DNA from: Steroidobacteraceae bacterium
GTDB lineage: Bacteria > Pseudomonadota > Gammaproteobacteria > Steroidobacterales > Steroidobacteraceae
Assembly: GCA_019187495.1 (NCBI GenBank)
Contig: JABAQN010000037.1
Span: 1-44,391 of the forward strand
DNA: 44,391 nt
Direction: 5' to 3'
Shown: positions 7,645 to 16,761 of the stretch, piece by piece
How the letters are laid out: the number at the start of each line of letters is the position of its first letter
Position numbering within the stretch: the stretch's first letter is position 1
Translations under genes and position numbers: made by a program
Notes under the pieces: model-generated
Database searches by the model: none
Seen by the model: only the letters and a program-made list of their open reading frames with translations
Told to the model about the DNA's origin: nothing

Positions 7645-9245
7645 CGCGGATTGCGGCCTCAAAGATCTTTGACCTGCTCGGCAGCCAGGAACGTTGCGTC
7701 ATCGACCGCCGTGAAATCGCAGATCCGACGTTCGGCAGCGTGCGTCGCTGCCTGCGGCAGATGGTTTACCTGTTGCGCGACAGTGATGACCGGGAGGCCG
7801 AAGAACTGTCGCGAGGACTTCGGACGCTGCTGTCAGAGTGGCTGACGGTACCGGTCCCACTCGATGACTCAATCCAGATCACGATTGCCGAATCGTTCGC
7901 GAATCGCAGTCCGGGTGCGGTGGCGCAGCGATGGGGCAATGACATGCGGAGGCTGTACGAGGGTGCGGTGACGGCTGCCGCACAGCTTTCGTTGCAGGAA
8001 AGTCCAATGCGTCGCGAACTTGCCGCAGCGCTCAAAGAATTGTGCGACCGGCATCAGACGTTCAAGGTCTACTGCCATCGCCGCGAGAGCCCGCATTTCA
8101 CGTCGCTGCAGAGTGCGGACGGCGTGCAACTGGTTCCGGGCTGCGCGTTTCTGCACACCGTGACGGAGTACCGGGACTCGGATACGTTCGATGTTCTGGT
8201 CAAGTGCGGACCGCTGCGAAGCCACGGCTGGGGAGCGGCGCCGGATGCGGTACTGACGGCACCGCGCTTCCGTGATCTTCTGCAGGTCGTCTGGGCGGGA
8301 TGTAGCGACGAGCCAAGCTTCGGATACGAGCCGACGGATCCGGGCGGCAGGCAGACGGAGAGTCGCCTCAAGTCGCAGTGGCGCACGCGGCGCAGCGCTG
8401 TTGGGCAGCCGGATGCGTTCTCAGCGGAAGAGACTGTAGACGAAGTCGATGAGCTTCAGTGGTTCCGGCAGATAAACCGTCCTCGGGAGATGCGCTCGGC
8501 CACGCTCGTCGAGCTGGACAGAGACCACGGAATACTCTACCCGCCGCACGCACGCGTGCTGAGCTTTGATCCGGACCCGGCGTCGACGCAACCGTTTGAC
8601 CAGAGAATCCCATACGAGACGCTCACCGAAGGTATGTTCGTCGTCCTTCCCGTGATCGACGAAGTGGGCCTCGGGGAATTGCGAGCAGAGCACGGTTCGT
8701 ACAGCCGGGTTTGGAAGGAGCAGCTCAGACGGGATTGGACTGCCGATCCAGCGGGTCTTGTGCGCCGCCTCCGTGCACAAGGTCTGAACCTAGTGCATCT
8801 CGAGTCGGCCATTGAGCGTTGGTGTGAACCACCGAGCAATGTTATTCACGCGCCACAGCAGAGCCGGCACTTCCAAATTCTCATCAAGGTGCTCGGGCTG
8901 GGCACGGAGCGACACACCGCCGGGGGCGCAAGTGCGGGCGCCGTCTGGTGGCAGGCGGCGTGGATCGAAGTGCGGCGATCGAGGGGCGAGGCAATTCAAG
9001 CAGGTGTTCAGGAGCGCGAGATCATCGACGAACGGCTGCTCGAGATTCTCAAGAGCCAGCTGGCCGATGCCAGGCAGATGGCCTTGTGTGGAAACGGCTT
9101 CATTCTGCCGACACCCGACGGGACGGATCTCCATGGCTACTGCTCCTTCCACAGGATTGCAGGCTTCGAAAGCGGGTTTGAGGTGCCGGACTCAGAGCTC
9201 CGGAAGACGGGAGAAATGAGGTACTTCGAGCGATGGCGAGGTTGA
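7641..9245 (+). CDS. Unrecognised protein, second gene of the DISARM-like operon
   Basis: 534 residues from a GTG at 7641 that overlaps the preceding stop codon (GTGA). The first part is helical and charged (about 1-150); the C-terminal part (about 410-530) includes GAVWWQAAWIEV and a helix rich in Glu/Arg. I see no nuclease, ATPase or DNA-binding motif, no signal peptide and no membrane segment. Its last 13 bases overlap the start of the NERD-helicase gene, so the two are probably co-translated. Fixed position within a defence operon suggests a structural or regulatory part of the complex (inference). Confidence 0.75.
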   Translation: MTRIAASKIFDLLGSQERCVIDRREIADPTFGSVRRCLRQMVYLLRDSDDREAEELSRGLRTLLSEWLTVPVPLDDSIQITIAESFANRSPGAVAQRWGNDMRRLYEGAVTAAAQLSLQESPMRRELAAALKELCDRHQTFKVYCHRRESPHFTSLQSADGVQLVPGCAFLHTVTEYRDSDTFDVLVKCGPLRSHGWGAAPDAVLTAPRFRDLLQVVWAGCSDEPSFGYEPTDPGGRQTESRLKSQWRTRRSAVGQPDAFSAEETVDEVDELQWFRQINRPREMRSATLVELDRDHGILYPPHARVLSFDPDPASTQPFDQRIPYETLTEGMFVVLPVIDEVGLGELRAEHGSYSRVWKEQLRRDWTADPAGLVRRLRAQGLNLVHLESAIERWCEPPSNVIHAPQQSRHFQILIKVLGLGTERHTAGGASAGAVWWQAAWIEVRRSRGEAIQAGVQEREIIDERLLEILKSQLADARQMALCGNGFILPTPDGTDLHGYCSFHRIAGFESGFEVPDSELRKTGEMRYFERWRG

Positions 9246-10960
9246 TCCCTTCGTTCATGGACGACCGTACGCCGCCGGGAGAGCGGGACGTGTTTAACCT
9301 GCTTGCCGCCGCTCCCGTCGACTGGGTGGCCGTTCATTCGCTTGATCTTTCACCGTGGAACAACGACCTGCGGACCGAGGTTGACTTCGTAGTGATCATG
9401 CCGGATGCCGGCATTCTGTGCGTTGAGGTGAAATCGCACCCGAACATTACGTTCGTTGGGCACCGGTGGTATCCCGCCTCAATCAGGCGCTCGCCTTTCA
9501 AGCAGGCCGTGGATGGCAGCAGCACGTTCCGTCGCCGCTTGGTGGACTTGGATCCCGGGCTGAGGCGCGTGCCGGTTGTGCACTGCTGCATCTTCCCGAG
9601 GGCACCGTTCGACCTTGAGCCGAACCTGTCGGTGCAGCCGTGGGAACTCATGGATTCCCGCGAGTTCACGCGGTTTCGCCACGGAAGTGAATTCTGCGCC
9701 GACCTGAGAGCGAGGATGCTGAGAAGCATCCGGGCGGATCGCCGAATCCCGACGCTGCAGGAGAGCCTCACCAGTGATGAGATCGACGCCATTGTCGCGC
9801 TGTGCGTACCGGTGCAGCGGTGGCGCCCAGATATGCGGCATGAGATCGAGCAGCGCGAGCGCGAGGCTGAGGCCAAGCTCCGTGATCAGCAGCGACCAGT
9901 GCTCAAGCTGGCAGCGACCAATCCGAGCGTCGTAGTGTCCGGTGGTGCCGGGACCGGCAAGACCCTTATCGCCATGGAAGTGGCGCGACGTGCAGCCGAA
10001 TCCGGAAGGCGGGTGGCGCTCGTTTGCTTCAACCAGCTCATCGGAGACTGGATAAGGGATCGCCTGAGCGAGGTGCGTCCCGCCCTCCCTCAACTCGTTG
10101 CAGGTCGTGCGATTAGGGTGCTTGCGGAGATGACCGGAGTGAAGATCCCGGCGGATCCATTGCAGCAATTCTGGGAGAACGAGCTGCCGCAGCAGATCGG
10201 AAAGCGTCTGAGCGATCCGGAGTTCAAGGCTGTCGCCGAGCTCGATTGCCTGATCGTCGACGAGGCGCAGGATATTCTCGCCCGGCGCTGGATCTGGCAA
10301 AGCCTGCTGCAACTGGTACCCGGCATCGCGGCCGAGCGATGCATCCTGCTATTCGGCGACTTCGAGAACCAAGTGCTGACCGAAAGGGCTGAGGTTGAGC
10401 GGGCGCTCGCCGAGTTCGAGTCGCTCGCGCACCCGGTGCGGTGGCCGCTGTCCGAGAACTGCCGGAACTACCGCATCGTCGGCGACACCGCGATCAGGCT
10501 CGCCGGGCTCGACCCGGGGACTTACTCGGACTACCTGCGAGGTTCAGGCGAAATTAGAAACTACGACATCTACTTCTATGCCGACGACCGCGATCAGCTG
10601 CAGAGAATCGGGCAGTGGCTGCGGGAGCTCAGAGAGAAAGGGTACAAGAGCTCCGAGGTTACGCTGCTGTCATTTGCGGGCGACGAGCGAAGCGCGGCCG
10701 CGCGGCTGAACAAGGCCGGTATTGTGCTCCGGCCGGCCCGCGGTCCCGGCGACGGGACGTCTTACGCGAGTGTGCATGCCTACAAGGGCATGGAGAACAA
10801 GGCGATCATACTCACTGACGTGTCGCTGCGGGACGGTGACTCATACCGTTCGCTGTTCTACACGGGCGTGACCCGTGCAACGGAGTATGTCCGCATTGCC
10901 TGTGAGAGCGGGTCGCGCGACGCGCTTCAGCGGTGGCTTGAAGGGGACGACGAAACATGA
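9233..10960 (+). CDS. NERD nuclease-like domain fused to SF1 (UvrD/REP-like) helicase
   Basis: 575 residues. The N-terminal NERD domain has a PD-(D/E)XK-type core: TEVDFVVI with Asp51 and LCVEVKS with Glu65/Lys67. The helicase half has Walker A SGGAGTGKT (237-244), motif II LIVDEAQD (about 341-347), and C-terminal motifs YASVHAYKGMENKAIIL and FYTGVTRATEYVRI typical of UvrD/REP-like superfamily 1 enzymes. It probably translocates on or unwinds DNA and may cut it. It starts 13 bases before the end of the preceding gene and its stop overlaps the drmA start (ATGA). DISARM loci normally carry a phospholipase-D-fold nuclease (DrmC); this protein may supply the nuclease in its place (inference). Confidence 0.88.
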   Translation: MARLIPSFMDDRTPPGERDVFNLLAAAPVDWVAVHSLDLSPWNNDLRTEVDFVVIMPDAGILCVEVKSHPNITFVGHRWYPASIRRSPFKQAVDGSSTFRRRLVDLDPGLRRVPVVHCCIFPRAPFDLEPNLSVQPWELMDSREFTRFRHGSEFCADLRARMLRSIRADRRIPTLQESLTSDEIDAIVALCVPVQRWRPDMRHEIEQREREAEAKLRDQQRPVLKLAATNPSVVVSGGAGTGKTLIAMEVARRAAESGRRVALVCFNQLIGDWIRDRLSEVRPALPQLVAGRAIRVLAEMTGVKIPADPLQQFWENELPQQIGKRLSDPEFKAVAELDCLIVDEAQDILARRWIWQSLLQLVPGIAAERCILLFGDFENQVLTERAEVERALAEFESLAHPVRWPLSENCRNYRIVGDTAIRLAGLDPGTYSDYLRGSGEIRNYDIYFYADDRDQLQRIGQWLRELREKGYKSSEVTLLSFAGDERSAAARLNKAGIVLRPARGPGDGTSYASVHAYKGMENKAIILTDVSLRDGDSYRSLFYTGVTRATEYVRIACESGSRDALQRWLEGDDET

Positions 10961-13900
10961 AGGAACGCGGCCAGCTGATCGACTTTATCCGCGGCGAGGT
11001 CGTGGGTCCGTCGCGTCCCGTGCGCGAGGCGGTCACGATCGAATTCATCGGGCAGGTGTTCTACGATCCAGTTGCAAAGCGCACGGGAGCACTGGTGTGG
11101 CGGCCGGCGCCAGGGGAGGACTTGCAGGAGGTTCTCTATTACGCAGGGGAGTCGCCGCATCGGAAATACGGTGCCGGCCTGCTGCATCCGCTGTCGGAGG
11201 AGCAAGGTGAAGGCGCCGACGACGCAGCGCTGCAGCAAACCGATCACACGGGAATCGATCCGGAAAGGGCCGCGGCCGCCAGCGCGGAGCCAGAAGAGGT
11301 GTCCGATGACAGCGAGGCTCGGCGCGAGGACGGGGAAGTACTTGAGGCGGACGGCGTTGGTGGCAGTGACCCGACCGACGAGTTCGAAGTAACCAGTCCA
11401 GACGTTCGGCGGCCGTCAACGATTGGTATGTCGTTCTGCGTTAGGTTCAGTCCGAGCGGGCGAGTCGTCGTGCGGTTGCCGCGCAGCAGGCGGTTCTTCT
11501 GGCAGTCGGAAGGCGTCGCGTTTCCACTCAACGGCCGGTATGAGAGATGCAAACGCGCGTACCGGGACGACCGGGGCGAGATTAAGGAAGCCGATGCATG
11601 GCGGCGGCTCCCGGCGGTGCCGGAGAACGCGGCCGTGTGTTTCGAGCGCGCAGAACTGCGACATGAGAAGGTTATCGCCCGGGAAGTTCCCGGACTGTCG
11701 GGGTGCGGCCTCAGTCTGATGGTAGAAGTCTTTCCGCGCCGTCTCCGTGGGGAGGAGGACTGCTGGCTGCTTACGGTCGTTTTGAAGAATGGCACTTCAG
11801 TGCCGCCCGGCACGGATGCACGGGAGGCGGTGCTGTATCAAACGTTTTTTGAGGTTGAGGTAGAGGACGGCAGCCTTGCCCGATACCCGGAGAGCGGGCG
11901 ATCTTTTGAAAGGCTAGACAAAGACGAGCAGTCGCTCGCTCTGTTGTACCGGGAGTCCGCCACTTGGGGAATCGGCCATGGGTGCGCCGCCGCTTGGGAC
12001 GCCGACCCGGACTCGACACCGAAGACTGTGTACGCCGACGTAATGCCGGCTGTGGAACTGCCGAGCATGACGCCGGATATCGAAATCAACGGCGAGCGTG
12101 TGTCGCTATCAATGCGCAGTCTGGCCTCGCTTCCCGACAGCGGCGAGGGTTCTGCTTGGCAGTCGCTCGAGGACCTCGCGAGGGGCTACGGGGACTGGAT
12201 CCAGCAGCGCCGCGGGGACGTGGGCGGTCTGAGCCCCGGCCTCGCGGAAGTGGCCGGGCGACATCTCGATGCCTGCGACGGTTGCCTGTCCAGAATCGTG
12301 GCCGGCATCAGGCTGCTGCGGCGCGATGCCGCAGCTCGCCGTGCGTTCCGGCTGGCGAATCTCGCCATGCTGCTACAGCAGATCGGCACCAAGCAGCTCA
12401 GCAGGCGCAAGGTCGAGTGGAATAACGAGGAGAGGCGGTTCACACCGGCGGGTGAGCACGATTCGCCGTGGAAAATCTACCAACAAGAGAGGGAAGACAA
12501 GGAGCGTATTGGATCTTGGCGCGCCTTCCAGATCGCATTCCTGCTGATGTCGCTCGAGGGAGTCGAGGGCAGCTCCGCAGCCGATCGAGAGACCGTGGAC
12601 CTCATCTGGTTTCCGACGGGCGGAGGGAAGACCGAAGCCTACCTTGGGGTCGCAGCATTCTACATGTTCCATCAGCGACTGATTCCTGCGGGCGGGCCTG
12701 GTATGAAGCGCGACGGCACGAACGTGATCATGCGCTACACGTTACGGATGCTTACAACTCAGCAGTTCCAGCGCGCGGCCAGCCTGATCTGTGCTATGGA
12801 ATACCTGCGGGACTGTCCGCCTGACGGTGAGAGGGGGAGCATTCCCGGCGCCGCATTCTCGCTAGGACTGTGGATTGGTGGAGAAGCGTCGCCCAACAAG
12901 ATAGCCGACGCGCAGGCTGAACTGGGGCGCTACCGTAAGGGGAATGTCGAGGGCAATCCGCTCGTGCTCACGGAATGCCCTTGGTGCCGCACCGAAATTG
13001 GTCGTGTCGAAGCAAAGCAGCCAGCGGGCTTGGCCATGCGGGACCAAGCTTGGAACCGGGCGCGTACGGTCGGCATATCCGACGATCCGGGCGAAGGGCC
13101 GCGCCTGCACTGCCCGGACGCGGGCTGCCACTTCGGCAGCGAGTTCATACGCCTTCCGGTCGAGGTGATCGACGAGCGGATCTACCGTCATCCGCCGTCG
13201 CTGGTCATCGCGACGGCCGACAAGTTCGCGATGCTCGCCTACCGGGAGAAGGCCGGAGCGCTCTTCGGTCGAGTAAGAGACGGCTCGCAGGTGAGGCAGG
13301 AGCGAACGCCGCCGGGACTGATCATCCAGGACGAGCTGCACCTGATCTCGGGACCCCTCGGGACAATGTACGCCTTGTATGAGGGAGTGATCGAAAAGCT
13401 CTGCACGCAGACGGACGGCGGGTTGGTCTTGCGGCCGAAAATTATTGCATCCACTGCGACAATCCGGGGTGCGGCTGATCAAGTCCGGGCGCTGTACGCT
13501 CGGCTCGACGCCGCAGCGGGGCAGGGGCGGATGCAGCTTTTCCCCAGTCCCGGACTGTCGATGGGCGATTCTTTCTTCGGGCGATATGCGCGCGACGTCG
13601 AGACACGTGCGCTGCTCGACGGCCGGCTGTACCTTGGGCTGCACGCGAGCAATTTTGGCTCCGTCCTCACGACCCAGGTGCGCGCGTTCTCCTCGGCACT
13701 TTTCCTGCCGTACTCTTTCAGCGCCGATCGTCGCGATCCGTGGTGGACGCTGCTCACGTTCTACAACAGTATCCGCGAGTTGAGCGGTGCCAAGACGTTG
13801 TTCGACTCCGACATCCGGTCTCGACTCAAGTTTCTGTTCAACCGCGAAGGCTTCGACGACAAGCGACGCAATCTCAAGTCCGTCCAGGAGCTGACCAGTC

Positions 13901-14664
13901 GCCTCTCCCAAGCGGAGATCGTTGCGATGATGGACGAGCTAAACGTGCCCGTCTGCTCTGCAGACGCGCACTCGGTGGTCGACGCCTGTCTGGCGTCCAA
14001 CATCATCGAGGTCGGAGTCGATATCGAGCGCCTGTCGCTGATGGCCGTAGTCGGCCAGCCGAAAAGCACGGCCACCTACATCCAGGTGACCGGCCGCGTA
14101 GGGCGCAAGTGGTGGGAGCGGCCCGGGCTGATTCTTACCGTTTACAACCCGAACAAGAGTCGCGACCGGTCGCATTTCGAGCAGTTCAGCAGCTATCACC
14201 GTCGACTGTACGAACGCGTGGAGCCCACGACGGCGACGCCATTTGCCGTGTCGACGATTCAAAGGGGCCTTGCCGGCGTGCTTATCGCCTGGGCCCGGCA
14301 ATACAGCGGGGCGGAGGTCTGGAACCGCGGGGCCTACAAGGCAGCAGTCGATTCGGCTTACGAACTCCTCAGCGATCGGTGCAGGGCCGTGCAGGTCCCT
14401 GAGGATCGGCAGCGGTCGCTCAACGAGATCGAGCGCGTCCGGGATGCTCTGCTCGGAAAATGGGGTCTAAACCCGCAGAAATGGGAGGAGTTCCCGCAGG
14501 ATCCTGAGGGCGAATACCTGATGCTCTGGCCAGGGCAGTACACCACCGGGCTACAGCGCAGGCGCGGCGTCGTGGTACCGAGCAGCATGCGGCAGGTAGA
14601 CCGAAGCGCGGAGCTCAACATCACCCAGGCATATGGTTCGGCGCCGCCGGCCGCAACTCCGTGA
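10957..14664 (+). CDS. drmA: DrmA-like DISARM helicase
   Basis: 1235 residues. Helicase motifs: Walker A in WFPTGGGKTEAYLGV (about residue 550), a DEAH-like box IIQDELHLISGP (about 788), SAT-like IIASTATIRGAA (about 829), and the C-terminal helicase motifs NIIEVGVDIERLSLM and IQVTGRVGR (about 1020-1048). Two Cys pairs, ECPWC and HCPDAGC (about 671-725), suggest a zinc site between the lobes. Size and motif spelling match DrmA of DISARM, an ATP-driven part of a complex that acts on unmodified phage DNA. The start overlaps the NERD-helicase stop by four bases; DrmB follows 10 bases after its stop. Confidence 0.88.
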   Translation: MKERGQLIDFIRGEVVGPSRPVREAVTIEFIGQVFYDPVAKRTGALVWRPAPGEDLQEVLYYAGESPHRKYGAGLLHPLSEEQGEGADDAALQQTDHTGIDPERAAAASAEPEEVSDDSEARREDGEVLEADGVGGSDPTDEFEVTSPDVRRPSTIGMSFCVRFSPSGRVVVRLPRSRRFFWQSEGVAFPLNGRYERCKRAYRDDRGEIKEADAWRRLPAVPENAAVCFERAELRHEKVIAREVPGLSGCGLSLMVEVFPRRLRGEEDCWLLTVVLKNGTSVPPGTDAREAVLYQTFFEVEVEDGSLARYPESGRSFERLDKDEQSLALLYRESATWGIGHGCAAAWDADPDSTPKTVYADVMPAVELPSMTPDIEINGERVSLSMRSLASLPDSGEGSAWQSLEDLARGYGDWIQQRRGDVGGLSPGLAEVAGRHLDACDGCLSRIVAGIRLLRRDAAARRAFRLANLAMLLQQIGTKQLSRRKVEWNNEERRFTPAGEHDSPWKIYQQEREDKERIGSWRAFQIAFLLMSLEGVEGSSAADRETVDLIWFPTGGGKTEAYLGVAAFYMFHQRLIPAGGPGMKRDGTNVIMRYTLRMLTTQQFQRAASLICAMEYLRDCPPDGERGSIPGAAFSLGLWIGGEASPNKIADAQAELGRYRKGNVEGNPLVLTECPWCRTEIGRVEAKQPAGLAMRDQAWNRARTVGISDDPGEGPRLHCPDAGCHFGSEFIRLPVEVIDERIYRHPPSLVIATADKFAMLAYREKAGALFGRVRDGSQVRQERTPPGLIIQDELHLISGPLGTMYALYEGVIEKLCTQTDGGLVLRPKIIASTATIRGAADQVRALYARLDAAAGQGRMQLFPSPGLSMGDSFFGRYARDVETRALLDGRLYLGLHASNFGSVLTTQVRAFSSALFLPYSFSADRRDPWWTLLTFYNSIRELSGAKTLFDSDIRSRLKFLFNREGFDDKRRNLKSVQELTSRLSQAEIVAMMDELNVPVCSADAHSVVDACLASNIIEVGVDIERLSLMAVVGQPKSTATYIQVTGRVGRKWWERPGLILTVYNPNKSRDRSHFEQFSSYHRRLYERVEPTTATPFAVSTIQRGLAGVLIAWARQYSGAEVWNRGAYKAAVDSAYELLSDRCRAVQVPEDRQRSLNEIERVRDALLGKWGLNPQKWEEFPQDPEGEYLMLWPGQYTTGLQRRRGVVVPSSMRQVDRSAELNITQAYGSAPPAATP

Positions 14665-14674
14665 GGCAAGAACT

Positions 14675-16636
14675 ATGGGAAACAGGCAGGTACGCACCGG
14701 ACAGCTGATAGCGCCGTTTGGCCCGGGCAGCATCTACACCGATCGCCGCGGGGTTCCGCTTGTTGTCGGTGGGCTCGACTACTGGTACACACGCGAAAAC
14801 GTCGACGCTGGAGCCATTCAACCCTGTGAAGACCGCAGAGAATTTGAACGCATTGAGCCGCGGCTGTCCGCACTGCTGCACGTCGACCGGTTCTGCCTGC
14901 CACCGGACTACCGCCATGTCCGCAGGGGACAGAGCGCGCCACCGAACGCCCGCCTGAACATTCCGGCGCTGCGCTTTCCGCGATGGTACCGGCACACCAA
15001 GACTGGTGAGATGCGGAAGTTCAACCTCACGAGCACGCGGCTCGAGAACCCGCCGGGCAGCGGCCGCTGGAAGCCCGTGCGGTTCATTGCGGTGTGCGCC
15101 GCGGGGCATCTTTGCGAGTTCCCGTGGCAGGACTGGATCGGCTGCATGTGCAGAGATGCCGCCCATCTGATCCTCAAGGACTTCGGTGGATCAGAGCTCA
15201 CCAGTATCCGCGTCGAGTGCACAGGCTGCGGCAAGTCGGGGCATTTGGCGGGAACCACGAAGATTCCGGCCGACTCGCAGGAGCAGAGCGCTTTTCAGCG
15301 CGCCGGGATCGCTTGTCCCGGCGACCGGCCGTGGCTGGGTGAGAATGCCAACGAGCCCGGTTGTGGCCAACCCCTAGTCGGTGCCCTGATCAACCAGACC
15401 AACCTTTATTTCCCGAAGACCTTTTCGGCGATCACGCTGCCGGACATCGAACTGACCAACGACGCAGTCGCCGAACTGCGCGCCGTAATAGAGCAGAATG
15501 CGGGAGAGTTCGATCTCGGGGTGCAGCGTACGCGCTGGCGCATGGGTGGAAGGCGGCAGGAGCGTGTTGCTGCCGATGTCCACGCGAGCCTCGAGGACAT
15601 TGGGACCACTGCGACCGTCGACCAGGTCCGCGATGCACTGGAGAGCCTCTTCGAAGGCTCGGGAGCAGCGATCCCCGCCGGGGCTGCCACCCCGCTCGAG
15701 CAGGAGTCCGAGTTTGTAGCGTTCCGCCGCGCCGAATTCAACGTCCTGCGCGAACCAATCGACAGGGCAGCCGAGGTTCCGAACCTGCGGGTGATTGCCA
15801 CAACTGTGGCGTCGGACCTGTCGCCGTGGCTAGCGCGGGTCAACCTGGTTGAACGGCTTCTCGAGACGCGGGTGTTCTATGGCTTCTCGCGCCTCAAGGC
15901 CGACAGCATGCCGCTGACAGGTATGCCGGACTCGGCGATGCGGCAACTCTTCCGTTCTACACCTGACGCCCCGCAGGACCGATGGCTACCCGCGGTCGAA
16001 GTCTTTGGCGAGGGCATCTATATCGAGCTGCAGGAGGAGAAGCTGAAGCAGTGGCAGGAGGCCAACGCACGGTGGCTCGAGGAGCGTATCAAGGACGATT
16101 TCATCAACCGGCTGCAGGACGTCCGCCTAACGCTGCCGCCGGATGCAGGGGCCAGCCGGACGTGGGCATCGCGTTACCTGCTTGTACACAGCATTGCGCA
16201 CATCCTGATCAACCAGCTGGTCTTCGAGTGCGGCTACAGTACAGCATCGCTGCGCGAGCGCCTGTACATCTCGGCCGATCCCCGCGCGCCCATGGCGGCG
16301 ATGCTGATCTATACGGCGGCCGGCGACTCGGAAGGGACGCTCGGGGGACTGGTACGACTCGGCCGGCCCGAGCGCCTTGGCCTGCTCCTGCAGCGGGCGC
16401 TCAGCCGCGCGTCGTGGTGCTCCGCGGATCCGGTGTGTTCGCAGCACCTCGGCGGGTCGGGGTCGAGGCTTGCGAACTTGGCCGCGTGCCACGCCTGCGC
16501 GCTGTTGCCGGAAACGTGCTGCGAAACGATAAACGAAGGCCTCGATCGCGCGATGGTGGTCGGCATGCCCGATAACAGAGAGCCCGGCTTCATGTCGGAA
16601 CTCATCGAGTCGACGCTTGCCGTTGCGTACGCCTGA
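14675..16636 (+). CDS. drmB: DrmB-like DISARM protein (DUF1998)
   Basis: 653 residues. I chose the ATG at 14675, 10 bases after the drmA stop; the frame is open upstream but there it only overlaps drmA. The N-terminus (RTGQLIAPFGPGSIYTD) is characteristic of DrmB. A Cys-rich region (about 142-235: CAAGHLC, CTGCGKSG, GCGQPL) and a C-terminal DUF1998-like domain (YTAAGDSEGTLGGLVRLG, then CSADPVC and ACHACALLPETCC, about 555-625) could bind zinc. In DISARM, DrmB forms a complex with the DrmA helicase. It is the last gene of the operon; the convergent methyltransferase follows after 125 bases. No PLD-type drmC follows it. Confidence 0.88.
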   Translation: MGNRQVRTGQLIAPFGPGSIYTDRRGVPLVVGGLDYWYTRENVDAGAIQPCEDRREFERIEPRLSALLHVDRFCLPPDYRHVRRGQSAPPNARLNIPALRFPRWYRHTKTGEMRKFNLTSTRLENPPGSGRWKPVRFIAVCAAGHLCEFPWQDWIGCMCRDAAHLILKDFGGSELTSIRVECTGCGKSGHLAGTTKIPADSQEQSAFQRAGIACPGDRPWLGENANEPGCGQPLVGALINQTNLYFPKTFSAITLPDIELTNDAVAELRAVIEQNAGEFDLGVQRTRWRMGGRRQERVAADVHASLEDIGTTATVDQVRDALESLFEGSGAAIPAGAATPLEQESEFVAFRRAEFNVLREPIDRAAEVPNLRVIATTVASDLSPWLARVNLVERLLETRVFYGFSRLKADSMPLTGMPDSAMRQLFRSTPDAPQDRWLPAVEVFGEGIYIELQEEKLKQWQEANARWLEERIKDDFINRLQDVRLTLPPDAGASRTWASRYLLVHSIAHILINQLVFECGYSTASLRERLYISADPRAPMAAMLIYTAAGDSEGTLGGLVRLGRPERLGLLLQRALSRASWCSADPVCSQHLGGSGSRLANLAACHACALLPETCCETINEGLDRAMVVGMPDNREPGFMSELIESTLAVAYA

Positions 16637-16644
16637 CAGATGCA

Positions 16645-16665
16645 TACGGGCCGCGCTGCTGCCCG
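16645..16665. terminator. Weak hairpin between convergent drmB and the methyltransferase gene
   Basis: ACGGGC and GCCCGT pair around a 9-base loop soon after the drmB stop, in the 125-base gap between two converging genes. There is no T-run on either strand, so intrinsic termination is uncertain. Confidence 0.25.
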
Positions 16666-16761
16666 TTGGCAGGGCTGGCTGTGAGCCTGTTAGTCACCCT
16701 GACAGTGCCAGCGCTACGCTCTCCAATTGGCCAAGTAGTGCGGGAGGCGCTGGCTGACGCA

